The notes: generated by a model not told the origin, from the sequence alone. Counted from the first letter of the stretch, positions 50,378 to 60,903 are shown. The stretch: DNA of 64,000 nt from Methylobacterium sp. J-078 (GCF_022829285.1 NZ_JAKSYI010000132.1:1-64000); one strand, 5' to 3'. Program-made: numbers and translations.

Positions 50378-50799
50378 GCCCTGGGCACCTCGCGCGCGGT
50401 CTCGTCGTCACCCTCGCGCTCGCTCCGGTCCTCCTCGGCCTCGGCGCCTGCGAGAGTTCCGTCGACCGCCAGCGCGCCATGATCTGCCGGCGCGCGGTCC
50501 CCGCCCTGGCGCCCCCCGACACCGAGATCAGGCTCCTGCGCATCGGCGCGGGCGCGACGCCGGACGAGATCCGAGTCGACTACGCGGTGGCGGCGGGCCG
50601 GCCCGGGCAGGCCGCGCGCCAGCGCTGGGTCTCCTGCCGCTTCGGTCCAGGCGCCGAACTCCTCGGCCTCGCCACGGAGGGCGGCCCTGTCAACGGCGCC
50701 CGCCTGTTCCTCCTGCGCCAGTACTACCTCGACACCCCGGAGGCCGCCGCCGGCGACCCGGGGGCGCAGAAGGCCCCGGCCGACCACGCGGCACCTTGA
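50374..50799 (+). CDS. Small lipoprotein, function unknown
   Basis: Predicted lipoprotein of 141 residues starting at GTG 50374, which overlaps the hemB stop as GTGA. The signal peptide ARGLVVTLALAPVLLGLGAC ends in lipobox GLGAC with Cys near residue 26. The mature part has two cysteines (MICRRAVPAL and WVSCRFGPGAE) that could form a disulfide, and a C-terminal segment with LFLLRQYYLDTPEAA. No named family is recognised. Coupling to hemB suggests co-expression rather than a role in heme synthesis. Confidence 0.8.
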   Translation: MSPGHLARGLVVTLALAPVLLGLGACESSVDRQRAMICRRAVPALAPPDTEIRLLRIGAGATPDEIRVDYAVAAGRPGQAARQRWVSCRFGPGAELLGLATEGGPVNGARLFLLRQYYLDTPEAAAGDPGAQKAPADHAAP

Positions 50800-50908
50800 G
50801 CCGAAGCGCTCTCGCGCGGCGCCGATCTTGAGAGTTTCCTCGGCCGCGCCCATCTCATCGTCGAGATGCCTGCCGCTCCCTCCCGCGAGCGACACCCAGG
50901 AGCGCCCC

Positions 50909-51397
50909 ATGCGCGAGACGCAAAGCCCCTACGCCGATCGCTTCCAGACCGGCTACGCCCCCCAGTTCCCCGTGCCCTACGTGCGGGGCAGCCTCGGCGC
51001 ACGCTTCGTCGCCTACCTCCTCGACATCCTGTTCATCTTCGGCTTCACGGCCTTCCTCATGCTGGCGATCACGGTGATCGGCGTCCTCACCTTCGGCCTC
51101 GGCTGGACCCTGTTCGCGATCCTGCCGGCGAGCGGCATCCTCTACAGCGCCATCACGGTGGGCGGCTCCGGCCAGAGCACCTGGGGCATGCGGATGATGG
51201 GCCTGCGCGTCGTCGCGCCGGAGACCGGCGCCCGGGTCGACTATCTCACCGCCGCGATCCACGCGCTGCTGTTCTACGTGGCGGTCGCCTCGGCCTTCCT
51301 GCTCTGGATGCTCGATGTCGGCATCGGCCTCGTGCGCGCCGACCGCCGCCTCGGCCACGACCTCCTCCTCGGCCTCGCCGTGGTGCGCGCCGGCTGA
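50909..51397 (+). CDS. RDD family membrane protein
   Basis: Integral membrane protein of 162 residues. The RDD core has GARFVAYLLDILFIFGFTAFLML (first helix, with Arg and Asp), a central YSAITVGGSGQSTWGMRMMGLRVV loop and a final helix pair ending VRADRRLGHDLLLGLAVVRAG. RDD proteins have been linked to ion transport or membrane stress, but the role here is unknown. CAGGAG lies 8 bp upstream of the ATG; an earlier ATG at 50828 lacks a site. It lies 140 bp upstream of bpt on the same strand. Confidence 0.88.
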   Translation: MRETQSPYADRFQTGYAPQFPVPYVRGSLGARFVAYLLDILFIFGFTAFLMLAITVIGVLTFGLGWTLFAILPASGILYSAITVGGSGQSTWGMRMMGLRVVAPETGARVDYLTAAIHALLFYVAVASAFLLWMLDVGIGLVRADRRLGHDLLLGLAVVRAG

Positions 51398-51496
51398 CGA
51401 CGCCCCGCCTCGCCTGGGGCATCGTACGAAATCGTCGCGGAACCCGCGCGGGGTGTTGAGCCCGCCCGCGTTGCGGCTACACTCAAGTCTTGGGGC

Positions 51497-51518
51497 GCGC
51501 GGAGCGCGCGCTCCGCGC
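51497..51518. repeat. Perfect 22-bp GC palindrome before bpt
   Basis: The halves GCGCGGAGCGC (51497-51507) and GCGCTCCGCGC (51508-51518) are exact complements with no spacer. The palindrome ends 18 bp before the bpt GTG and could fold over the ribosome-binding region. Confidence 0.6.
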
Positions 51519-51536
51519 GGCGGGCGACAGACGAGC

Positions 51537-52283
51537 GTGACGAGCCATTCCCGGGACACCCCGCAATTCTACCTGACGGCGCCCTCCCCGTGCCCCTATC
51601 TGCCGGGCCAGGAGGAGCGGAAGGTCTTCACCCATCTCGTCGGCCGCCGGGCGCGGGATCTGAACGAGATCCTGACGCAGGGGGGCTTCCGCCGCTCCCA
51701 GACCATCGCCTACCGGCCGGCCTGCGAATCCTGCCGCGCCTGCATCTCGGTGCGGGTGGTGGTGGCCGATTTCCTGCCCTCCGGCAGCCAGCGCCGCATC
51801 CTCCAGCGCAACGCCGACCTCGTCGGCAACCCGGAGCCCAACCGCCCGGCCTCCGAGCAATACGCCCTGTTCCGACGCTACCTCGATGCCCGTCACGGCG
51901 ACGGCGGCATGATCGACATGACCGTGCTCGACTACGCCATGATGATCGAGGACAGCCACGTGGACACCCATCTGGTGACCTATCGCCGGCGCGGCCCCGA
52001 CACCGCGATCAACGGGCGCGGCACCGGGCCGATCGTCGCCCTGTGCCTGACCGACGTCCTCGCCGACGGCCTGTCGATGGTCTACTCGTTCTACGATCCG
52101 GCCGAGGCGCACCGCTCGCTCGGCACCTACATGATCCTCGACCATATCCGCCGCGCCGCCGATCTCGGCCTGCCCTACCTCTACCTCGGTTACTGGGTCG
52201 AGGGCTCGCGCAAGATGGACTACAAGGCCCGCTTCACCCCCCAGGAACGCCTGATGGGGCCGGGCTGGCAGCGGGTGGAATAG
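51537..52283 (+). CDS. bpt: Aspartate/glutamate leucyltransferase (N-end rule)
   Basis: Aminoacyl-tRNA-protein transferase of 248 residues, normal for Bpt. It transfers leucine from Leu-tRNA to proteins with N-terminal Asp or Glu, marking them for ClpS/ClpAP. Family motifs are FYLTAPSPCPYLPGQEERKVFTHL (about 11-34), RPACESCRACISVRVVV (about 61-77) with conserved cysteines, and YLYLGYWVEGSRKMDYKARFTPQE (about 217-240). The start GTG 51537 is preferred because the family sequence begins immediately after it. A strong palindrome lies directly upstream. Confidence 0.94.
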   Translation: MTSHSRDTPQFYLTAPSPCPYLPGQEERKVFTHLVGRRARDLNEILTQGGFRRSQTIAYRPACESCRACISVRVVVADFLPSGSQRRILQRNADLVGNPEPNRPASEQYALFRRYLDARHGDGGMIDMTVLDYAMMIEDSHVDTHLVTYRRRGPDTAINGRGTGPIVALCLTDVLADGLSMVYSFYDPAEAHRSLGTYMILDHIRRAADLGLPYLYLGYWVEGSRKMDYKARFTPQERLMGPGWQRVE

Positions 52284-52335
52284 TCCACCCGCCCGGTGGA
52301 ATAGGTCCAACCCGCCGCGTCCCGCGTGATTTGCC

Positions 52336-54477
52336 TCAGAACTTGGCGATGATCTGCGCCCGGATCGTGCGCGGCGCACCCGGCGTGATGTTCTGGTTGT
52401 TGTCGGCCGTGTAGATGTAGCGCCGGTCGAACAGGTTCTCGATGTTGACCTGCGCCCGGACCGACTCGCTGACCTGATAGAACAGTCCCAGGTCGAAGCG
52501 GGTGTAGCCCGGCAGCCGCACGGTGTCGTCGGAGGTGGCGAAGGTGTGGGTCTGATGGATCACCCCGATGCCGATGCCGAGTTCCGGCGTGATGTCGAAC
52601 TTGTTCCAGAGCGAGACGCTGTTGAACGGCACCAGCCCGACGGTGTTGCCCTTCACGATGGTGGCCGAGACAGCGCTGTCGATCCGCGCGTCGGTGAAGG
52701 CGTAGCCGCCGGCGATCTGCCACCAGTCGGTGAGGTAGCCGTTGGCGCCGATCTCTGCGCCCTGCGTGTTGGTCCGCCCGGACAGGAGGAAGAAGCCCGC
52801 GCGGTTGGGATCGGGGAGGCGCTGGTTGGTGCGGTCGAGGTTGTACAGGGCGCCGGTGACCTGGAAGGTCGGGGTGACGTCGTACTTCACGCCCACTTCC
52901 AGGTTCTGGAACCCCTCCGGCTTGGCGATGGCGAGGCCCGGCGAGAAGCTGCCGATCTGGTCGCCCGAGGAGGGCAGGTAGGACACGCTGTAGCTGCCGT
53001 AGAAGGCGAGGTTGGCCAGCGGCTTGATCACCAGGCCGGCGCGGGGCGAGACGAGATTGTCGACGCGCTCGTTGGTCAGGCCCGTGACCCGCCCCCGCGA
53101 GGAGAAGTCGAAGTAGTCGTAGCGCAGGCCGCCGACGATCTGGACGTACTCGTTCAGGTCGATCTGGTCCTGCGCATAGGCCGCGGCGAGACCGAGATCG
53201 TAGCGGAAGTTGGCGTCCGTGGTGCCGTTGTTGCGGAAGGTCACCGGCGCCCGGGTGATCGGCGACATCGGGTTCACCACCACGCTGGTGACGAGGCTGT
53301 TGCCGCTTTGGAAGAACGCCGTCTGCCGGAAGGCGAGGCCCTCCTGGTAGCCGAGTTCGAACCCGGCGAGCAGGGTGTGCTTCACGTCGCCGGTGAGGAA
53401 CTTGTAGGTGAAGTCGTTCTGGCTGAAATAGTTGGTCCGGTCGGTCTCGTTGCGGTAGCCCGAGATCGGCACCTGCGTGCCGGCGGCGTTGACCGGCGCG
53501 CCCGGCAGGGTGTTGGCGTAGAAGCGGTTGTAGTCGGCAAAGCGCAGCTGGTTGCGCATCTGCACGCCGGACTCGAAGACGTGGTCGAGGGTCGCCGTGG
53601 CGATGTTGGCATCGACCCGGGTGGTGTTCACGTCCGGATTGCCGAAGAAGGTGCGGATATTGTTGCGGTAGTTGTAGGGCCGGCCGTTCTGCGAGGGGAT
53701 GCCGCGATCGGGGAAGCGGTCGTCGTGGAAGTACTCGTAGGAGAGCTTCAGGGTCGTCGCCGGTCCGAGCAGGAACGTCATCGTCGGGTTGATGCCGTAG
53801 CGCTGCAGATCCCCGAACTGGCGGTAGGTCTGGCTGTCCTCGAAGACGCCGTTGAGGCGGAAGAACACGCTGTCGCTGATCCGGTCGCCGACATCGACCG
53901 CCACGCGCTTCTGGTTGAACTGGCCGACACCGGCCACGATCTGGCGCACGCGCAGGCCGTCCGCCTCCTTCAGGACGCGGTTGATGACACCGCCGCCGCC
54001 GCCGCGCCCGAAGATTAGTGAGTCGGGACCCTTCAGCACCTCGATCCGCTCGATGTTGTAGAGATCGCGAAAATACTGGACGTCGTCGCGCACGCCGTTG
54101 ACGAAGAAGTCCGCGTTGGTCTTCTGGCCCCGGATGACGACCTCGTCGCGGTTGCTCTCGCCCTGGGCCGGGATCACGCCCGGCACGTAGCGCAGCTGGT
54201 CCGTGAGGTTCTGGAAGTTCTGGTCCCGGATCTGCTCCTGACTGACGACGGTGATCGATTGCGGGGTGTCGAGGAGCGGGGTGTCGGTCTTCGTCGCGCT
54301 GCGGGTGGCCCGGGTCAGGTAGCCCACCGTGTTGCCCCGCGCGCCCTCGACGCTGAGCTGGTCCAGCGTGACGGCTGTCCCCTCCGGCAGCAGGACCGGC
54401 TGAGCCGTCGCGGTTGTGGCCAGCGTCGTTCCGCACAGGAGGGTTGCGAGGATCCGCGATGCTGATCCAGTGTTCAT
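52336..54477 (-). CDS. TonB-dependent siderophore receptor
   Basis: Outer-membrane receptor of 713 residues. The signal peptide (ILATLLCGTTLATTATAQ) is followed by the plug domain (about 55-170; DTPQSITVVSQEQIRDQNFQNLTDQLRYVPGV, VVIRGQKT, IERIEVLKGPDSLIFGRGGGGGVINRV) and a 22-strand-type barrel. The barrel ends NIENLFDRRYIYTA and a C-terminal Phe. It imports ferric siderophores using TonB energy. The specific ligand is unknown, and no siderophore biosynthesis, ABC permease or FecI/FecR regulator is adjacent. The upstream 374-bp gap should hold an iron-responsive promoter. Confidence 0.94.
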   Translation of the reverse strand: MNTGSASRILATLLCGTTLATTATAQPVLLPEGTAVTLDQLSVEGARGNTVGYLTRATRSATKTDTPLLDTPQSITVVSQEQIRDQNFQNLTDQLRYVPGVIPAQGESNRDEVVIRGQKTNADFFVNGVRDDVQYFRDLYNIERIEVLKGPDSLIFGRGGGGGVINRVLKEADGLRVRQIVAGVGQFNQKRVAVDVGDRISDSVFFRLNGVFEDSQTYRQFGDLQRYGINPTMTFLLGPATTLKLSYEYFHDDRFPDRGIPSQNGRPYNYRNNIRTFFGNPDVNTTRVDANIATATLDHVFESGVQMRNQLRFADYNRFYANTLPGAPVNAAGTQVPISGYRNETDRTNYFSQNDFTYKFLTGDVKHTLLAGFELGYQEGLAFRQTAFFQSGNSLVTSVVVNPMSPITRAPVTFRNNGTTDANFRYDLGLAAAYAQDQIDLNEYVQIVGGLRYDYFDFSSRGRVTGLTNERVDNLVSPRAGLVIKPLANLAFYGSYSVSYLPSSGDQIGSFSPGLAIAKPEGFQNLEVGVKYDVTPTFQVTGALYNLDRTNQRLPDPNRAGFFLLSGRTNTQGAEIGANGYLTDWWQIAGGYAFTDARIDSAVSATIVKGNTVGLVPFNSVSLWNKFDITPELGIGIGVIHQTHTFATSDDTVRLPGYTRFDLGLFYQVSESVRAQVNIENLFDRRYIYTADNNQNITPGAPRTIRAQIIAKF

Positions 54478-54851
54478 TGTCGTGCCGCCCGCTCGAGAGT
54501 TGGTGTCTTGTTGATTTTTTGCCCCGAATTCAGGTGAGGGGCGTGGCGTCTCCCTTGAGGTGCGCTTATGATAGGATCAAGCGAGCGAGACGGGCTTTCC
54601 TGATCTTTGTTTTACAGTGCTTCTAAGAAGCGATCGAAACAGGCCTTCAAGGCCCTCGTAACGTTCAGCAAAAAAGTTTCGGATTTTAATCCTGGAAGCG
54701 TTCCAGATTGGGATGATCTCGCAAGGTGTGTTGCAGCGATGCAACGGTGTGGGAGGCTGGTCGGAGTGCGCGTGCGTTGAGCGCTGTCGTCGCCCATGCT
54801 AGGCGCCCCTGATCCCGATGCCCTTCCCGTCGCGTTGATCCGAGGCGCCGC
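54478..54851. promoter_or_regulatory. Divergent promoter region of the siderophore receptor and purB
   Basis: This 374-bp gap contains an AT-richer stretch (about 54510-54700) and a perfect dyad GCTTCT-A-AGAAGC (54619-54631) about 140 bp from the receptor start and 220 bp from the purB start. The dyad could bind an iron-responsive regulator such as Irr, RirA or Fur, but it does not clearly match the consensus I know for any of them. No gene is supported here. Confidence 0.45.
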
Positions 54852-56153
<1,302 letters not shown>

Positions 56154-56219
56154 GGCCTGAGCCCGCGCACGAATCCTGCCTGCCCGTCCCCGACCTATCC
56201 GGCCCAAGGAGGTAACCCC

Positions 56220-57080
56220 GTGTCCCAGGCCCGCATCGTCTACCTGAACGGCGACTTCCTGCCCTTCGCCGAGGCGCGCGTGCCGATCATGGACCGGGGC
56301 TTCCTCTTCGCGGACGGGATCTACGAGGTCTCGGCGGTCCTCGACGGCCGCCTCGTCGACAACGAGGCCCACCTCGCCCGCCTCGACCGGTCGCTGGGCG
56401 AGATCGACATCGCCAACCCGCACACGATACCGGAGTGGATCGGCCTGCAGACCGAGCTCGTCGCCCGCAACAGGCTGACCGAGGGGCTGGTCTACATGCA
56501 GGTGACGCGCGGCGTGTACGAGCGCGATTTCGCCTATCCGCCGGCTGGCACCGCACCCACCGTGATGATGTTCACGCAGGCCAAGACGGTCGCGGCCAAT
56601 CCGCTCGCCGAGACCGGCGCCCGAATCATCACGGTGCCGGATCTCCGCTGGAAGCGTCGGGACATCAAGTCGGTGGCCCTGCTGGCCCAGGTGCTCGCCA
56701 AGCAGCAGGCCGCCGCGGCGGGGGTCGCCGAGGCCTGGATGGTGGAGGACGACGCGGTCACCGAGGGCTCGTCCTCGACGGCCTTCATCGTCACGAAGGG
56801 CGGCGCCCTCGTCACCCGTCCCCTGTCCACGGCGCTCTTGCCGGGCATCACCCGCAAGGCGGTCCTGCACCTTGCCGAGGAGGCCGGCCTCGCCCTGGAG
56901 GAGCGGCTGTTTAGCGTCTCCGAGGCCTTGGAAGCGGCCGAGGCCTTCTACACCAGTGCCTCGGCCTTCGTGATGCCGGTGGTCGCGATCGACGGCCGGA
57001 CGGTCGGCGAGGGGCGCCCGGGCCCGCATACCCGGCGCCTGCGGGAACTCTATCTCGACATGGCGCGCGCCGGCGTCTGA
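56220..57080 (+). CDS. D-amino-acid aminotransferase
   Basis: Fold-type IV PLP enzyme of 286 residues. The PLP lysine is in LRWKRRDIKSVALLAQVLAKQQA (Lys near 146), and the cofactor-phosphate loop is in TEGSSSTAFIV. The N-terminal VPIMDRGFLFADGIYEVSAVLDG matches D-alanine transaminases rather than branched-chain enzymes. It would interconvert D-Ala and D-Glu for peptidoglycan or D-amino-acid use. The start is GTG 56220 with AAGGAGG at ideal spacing. A REP-like inverted repeat follows the stop within 6 bp. Confidence 0.92.
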   Translation: MSQARIVYLNGDFLPFAEARVPIMDRGFLFADGIYEVSAVLDGRLVDNEAHLARLDRSLGEIDIANPHTIPEWIGLQTELVARNRLTEGLVYMQVTRGVYERDFAYPPAGTAPTVMMFTQAKTVAANPLAETGARIITVPDLRWKRRDIKSVALLAQVLAKQQAAAAGVAEAWMVEDDAVTEGSSSTAFIVTKGGALVTRPLSTALLPGITRKAVLHLAEEAGLALEERLFSVSEALEAAEAFYTSASAFVMPVVAIDGRTVGEGRPGPHTRRLRELYLDMARAGV

Positions 57081-57085
57081 AGGGC

Positions 57086-57216
57086 CTCTCCCTCTCCCCT
57101 CTGCGGGGGAGGGTGGCCCGCGAAGCGGGTCGGGAGAGGGGGCGACCTCTTCGGATGCGGCGTGCCCCTCTCGCCGTCGCTGCGCGACCACCCTCCCCCA
57201 CAGAGGGGGAGGGAGA
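57086..57216. repeat. Large imperfect inverted repeat (REP/MITE-like) after the aminotransferase gene
   Basis: The outer arms (about 57086-57140 and 57164-57216) are imperfect complements, each built around CCCTCTGYGGGGGAGGGTGG or its complement and GAGAGGG. They could form a cruciform of about 50 bp per arm. The pattern is that of dispersed palindromic elements common between genes in high-GC alphaproteobacteria. It has no coding capacity. Confidence 0.75.
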
Positions 57217-57346
57217 AACCTGCGGCACGAGCCCCTTCCCAGTTCCCTTTCAGGACCATCGTCCCATCGCAGGACCGATGGGACAGGAACGCTTCGGCCC
57301 CGGGGCTGTTCTCCCCCAAACCTCGCATCCGAGACAGGGAGACCCT

Positions 57347-57697
57347 ATGCGCTCGATCCTCACCCTCGCGGTCGGTTTCGGCCTGATCGCCGGCGCGGCC
57401 TTCGCCCAGTCCCCCGACGCGCCCCTGAAGGGCCGGGACACCGACCCGGCCCTGCCGCCCCCGAACCAGACGATTCCCGACAAGATCCGCCCCTCCGACG
57501 GAGCCGCCGACCAGGGCACGTCCTCGGACAAGGGCACCTTGAGCGACCGCCTCGAGAAGAGCGACGGCGTGATCAAGCCGCCGGGCAACACCGCGCCCGG
57601 CATGGTGGTGACGCCGCCCGACCCGAACCCGGGCGGCATGCCGGTGATCAAGCCCGGCGATCTTCCCGGCCGCCAGCCCGGCACGGAGGCCCGCTGA
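57347..57697 (+). CDS. Secreted proline-rich small protein, function unknown
   Basis: Predicted exported protein of 116 residues. The signal peptide MRSILTLAVGFGLIAGAAFAQ is followed by a low-complexity mature part rich in Pro, Asp, Gly and Lys (for example PPDPNPGGMPVIKPGDLPG). CAGGGAG precedes the ATG at 57347. No catalytic motif or family is recognised; similar short periplasmic proteins are common in Methylobacterium. It lies between the palindromic repeat and purA. Confidence 0.78.
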   Translation: MRSILTLAVGFGLIAGAAFAQSPDAPLKGRDTDPALPPPNQTIPDKIRPSDGAADQGTSSDKGTLSDRLEKSDGVIKPPGNTAPGMVVTPPDPNPGGMPVIKPGDLPGRQPGTEAR

Positions 57698-57842
57698 GGC
57701 GGCATACCCGCCCATCCGGGTCCGGATCGGTGCCTTGCTTGATTTCCGCGCACGGATCGCGGAAAGACCCGAAGACTGCGAGAGCGGTCCGCCCGACGGG
57801 TCGGGCCGTTTTCGCGCGGGTTACGGCACAGGTTTTCAGTGA

Positions 57843-59135
57843 ATGGCAAACGTCGTCGTCGTAGGCGCCCAGTGGGGTGACGAAGGCAAGGGCAAGATCG
57901 TCGACTGGCTCTCCGAGCAGGCCGACGTGGTGGTCCGCTTCCAGGGCGGGCACAATGCCGGCCACACGCTGGTGATCGATGGCGTCACCTACAAGCTGGC
58001 GCTGCTGCCCTCCGGCGTGGTGCGCGGCGGCAAGCTCTCGGTGATCGGCAACGGCGTCGTCGTCGATCCCTGGCACCTCGTCGACGAGATCGCCCGGCTC
58101 CAGGCGCAGGGCGTCGAGATCTCGCCCCGCACCCTGCGCATCGCCGACAACGCTACCCTGATCCTGCCGCTGCACCGCGAACTCGACCATTTCCGCGAGA
58201 CCTCGAATGCGGGTCTGAAGATCGGCACGACGAAGCGCGGCATCGGCCCGGCCTACGAGGACAAGGTCGGCCGGCGTGCCATCCGGGTCGTGGATCTGGC
58301 CGACGAATCGACCCTCGAGGCCAAGATCGAGCGGGTGCTCACCCACCACAACGCGCTCCGCCGGGGCCTCGGCATCGCCGAGGTCGATGCCGGCGCGCTC
58401 CTCGCCGAACTCAAGGCGATCGCACCCACGATCCTGCCCTACGCCGACACGGTCTGGAAGCTCCTCGACGACGAGCGCCGCGCCGGCAAGCGCATCCTGT
58501 TCGAGGGCGCGCAGGGCGCGCTCCTCGACGTCGATCACGGCACCTATCCGTTCGTGACCTCGTCCAACATCGTCGCCGCGCAGGCGGCGACGGGCTCAGG
58601 GATGGGCCCTTCCGCCATCGGCTACGTGCTCGGCATCGCCAAGGCCTACACCACCCGCGTGGGCGAGGGCCCCTTCCCCACCGAACTCTTCGACGAGATC
58701 GGCGAGACCATCGGCGCCAAGGGGCGCGAGTTCGGCGTGAACACCGGGCGCAAGCGCCGCTGCGGCTGGTTCGACGCGGTGCTGGTGCGCCAGACCGTGC
58801 GGACCTCGGGCATCGACGGCATCGCGCTCACCAAGCTCGACATCCTCGACGGCTTCGAGACCATCAAGGTCTGTACCGGCTACCGCCTCGACGGGGAGGT
58901 GGTGGACCACCTCCCCGCCAACCAGGCGGCGCAGGCCAAGGTCGAGCCGATCTACGAGATCATCGAGGGCTGGCCGGGCACGACCGCCGGCGCCCGCTCC
59001 TGGGCCGACCTGCCGGCCCAGGCGATCAAGTACGTGCGCCGGATCGAGGAACTGATCGGTGCCCCCGTGGCGCTGCTCTCGACCTCGCCGGAACGCAACG
59101 ACACCATCCTCATGCACAACCCCTTCGAGGACTGA
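57843..59135 (+). CDS. purA: Adenylosuccinate synthetase
   Basis: GTP-dependent enzyme of 430 residues that makes adenylosuccinate from IMP and aspartate, the first committed step to AMP. The P-loop VVVVGAQWGDEGKGKIVDWLSE opens the protein (about 4-25), with catalytic Asp and Lys. Further motifs are GGHNAGHTLVI (about 39-49), GTTKRGIGPAYEDKVGRRAIR (about 127-147) and EGAQGALLDVDHGTYPFVTSSN (about 221-242). No strong ribosome-binding site is seen before the ATG. It lies close to purB, but separated by two unrelated genes and a repeat, so co-transcription is unlikely. Confidence 0.97.
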   Translation: MANVVVVGAQWGDEGKGKIVDWLSEQADVVVRFQGGHNAGHTLVIDGVTYKLALLPSGVVRGGKLSVIGNGVVVDPWHLVDEIARLQAQGVEISPRTLRIADNATLILPLHRELDHFRETSNAGLKIGTTKRGIGPAYEDKVGRRAIRVVDLADESTLEAKIERVLTHHNALRRGLGIAEVDAGALLAELKAIAPTILPYADTVWKLLDDERRAGKRILFEGAQGALLDVDHGTYPFVTSSNIVAAQAATGSGMGPSAIGYVLGIAKAYTTRVGEGPFPTELFDEIGETIGAKGREFGVNTGRKRRCGWFDAVLVRQTVRTSGIDGIALTKLDILDGFETIKVCTGYRLDGEVVDHLPANQAAQAKVEPIYEIIEGWPGTTAGARSWADLPAQAIKYVRRIEELIGAPVALLSTSPERNDTILMHNPFED

Positions 59136-59276
59136 CGCGTTTTCTCCTTGATGGCGGCGCGGCCGTACGCGGACAATGCCGCCGCGTTCACGATGGCCGC
59201 GCGGCGCCCCGTCCCGTGGATGGGCGGGACGGGGCGCGGCCGACCGGCCGCCGGGACGAGGCGGACCTGAGGCACG

Positions 59277-60803
59277 ATGGCCGACTATTACCCACTTCTG
59301 GCACGGGCACTCGACGCGATGCCGGACCGCTCGCCGGCCCTGCGCCATGCGGTCTACGAACGCGCGCGCGGCGCGCTCCTCGGGCAGTTGCGCTCCCTCG
59401 ACCCGCCCCTGTCGGAAGACGACATCGACCTGGAGCGTAACGCCCTCGAGGCGGCCATCCTGCGCCTCGAGCAGGATCACGCCGCGCCGCCCCCGCCGGC
59501 CGCGGAGCCTGCACCCTTCGTCCCGAGCCCGGCCAACGACATCGCGGACCAATCCACACCGCAGCCGGGCGTCTCCCAGGCTGTCGGCCCGGAGGCCCCC
59601 GCCCCCGAGACGTCGCCCCCCGAGCCGAGATCCTCGGCGGCGGACCTGCCGGAGCCGGGGCCACCGGAGCTGAGCTCGGAGTCGCTTAACCTGCCCAAGG
59701 CGGAGTTTCCGAAATCGGATCTGCCCGGCGCAGGCCTGCCTCCGGTCGCGCCCGTATCCCCCGTCGTCCCGGAGCCTTCCGCCCGCCCGCCCTTCGATTC
59801 CGCGGCGGAGCCCGCCGTGCGGATACAGGCGCGCAAGAGCAAGGCGCCCCCTTTCGTGGCGGTGAACGACGAAGAGGCCGGCACACCGCAGGCCGAGCCG
59901 GCGGCGGAGAACCCCGAGCCGTCGGCTCAGGACGGGAACGGCCAGCGCCAGCGCCCGCGCATCGACGTGGTGGCGCCCCGCGAGGGTCGCACCCGGCTGC
60001 TGCGCAACCTCTTCGTCGGCAGCATCCTCGTCGTGGTGATTGGGCTGATCGCCGTCGCGGCCTTCCTGCTCCGTGACAAGCCGGCCGATCTCCAGCCCGT
60101 CGCGACCGAGATGCAGGATGGCGGCCAGGACGGGACGGATTCGAAGTTCGCCGACCGGGTCGGCGGCGAGGCGGCCCCGGCCGAGCGGCCGGCCCAGGCG
60201 CGGCGCTCGGCACCTACGCCGGCGGCCCCCGCCGCGAGCGAGCCGGACCTGACCGTCGCGCAGCGCGGCGTCCTCTACGAGGAGAACACCGCCGCCGGCG
60301 CCAACGCGGCGCCGAACGCCACGCAGGGCCGCGTGCTCTGGCGCCTCGACACGGTGCCGGGCGAGCAGGGCCAGCAGCTCGAGACGGTGGTGCGCGCCAC
60401 CGCCGACTTCCCCGATGCCGGGCTGTCTCTGGTCATGACCCTGCGCCGGAACCTCGATGCCACCCTGCCGGCCTCGCACACCATCGAGCTCGTCTTTACG
60501 CCGAGCGGGCCGAACGCCGCCCGGCACGGCGTCCAGGACATCGGGCTGCTTCAGGGCAAGGACGAGGAGGGCGCGCGCGGCTCGCCGGTCTCCGGCTTGC
60601 CGGTGCGGGTCCGCGAGAACCTGTTCCTGATCGGGCTCTCCTCCCTGCCCAGCGACGTCGAGCGCAATACCGACATCCTGCTGCGCAAGAACTGGTTCGA
60701 CGTGACCCTGAAGTTCAGCGCCGGCCAGCGCGGCATCGTCGCCTTCGAGAAGGGCAGCGCCGGGACGCAGGTGCTGCAGAAGGCCTTCGACCAGTGGCGC
60801 TGA
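59277..60803 (+). CDS. Single-pass membrane protein with long disordered region, function unknown
   Basis: Predicted 508-residue protein. The conserved N-terminal helical unit YYPLLARALDAMPDRSPALRHAVYERARGALLGQLRSLDPPL (about 4-45) is followed by a proline/alanine-rich disordered stretch (about 65-235). One membrane helix, FVGSILVVVIGLIAVAAFLL (about 248-267), leads to a C-terminal periplasmic-type domain (about 330-508) with GRVLWRLDTVP and QRGIVAFEKGSAGTQVLQKAF. This architecture is common in Hyphomicrobiales, where such proteins are often misannotated. Function unknown. It is followed by a strong terminator. Confidence 0.85.
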   Translation: MADYYPLLARALDAMPDRSPALRHAVYERARGALLGQLRSLDPPLSEDDIDLERNALEAAILRLEQDHAAPPPPAAEPAPFVPSPANDIADQSTPQPGVSQAVGPEAPAPETSPPEPRSSAADLPEPGPPELSSESLNLPKAEFPKSDLPGAGLPPVAPVSPVVPEPSARPPFDSAAEPAVRIQARKSKAPPFVAVNDEEAGTPQAEPAAENPEPSAQDGNGQRQRPRIDVVAPREGRTRLLRNLFVGSILVVVIGLIAVAAFLLRDKPADLQPVATEMQDGGQDGTDSKFADRVGGEAAPAERPAQARRSAPTPAAPAASEPDLTVAQRGVLYEENTAAGANAAPNATQGRVLWRLDTVPGEQGQQLETVVRATADFPDAGLSLVMTLRRNLDATLPASHTIELVFTPSGPNAARHGVQDIGLLQGKDEEGARGSPVSGLPVRVRENLFLIGLSSLPSDVERNTDILLRKNWFDVTLKFSAGQRGIVAFEKGSAGTQVLQKAFDQWR

Positions 60804-60832
60804 GTACCTGAACCCACGTTCCGCTATCTCCG

Positions 60833-60880
60833 AACGAGAACGGCCCCCGGGATTCCTTCCTGGGGGCCGTTCTCGTTTCA
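60833..60880. terminator. Strong terminator between convergent genes
   Basis: AACGAGAACGGCCCCC (60833-60848) pairs exactly with 60862-60877, followed by TTT. It lies between the membrane protein stop (60803) and the rpoH stop (60904) and should work in both directions. Confidence 0.88.
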
Positions 60881-60903
60881 TGTCGCGTGTGTTTCCTGGC
60901 GCC

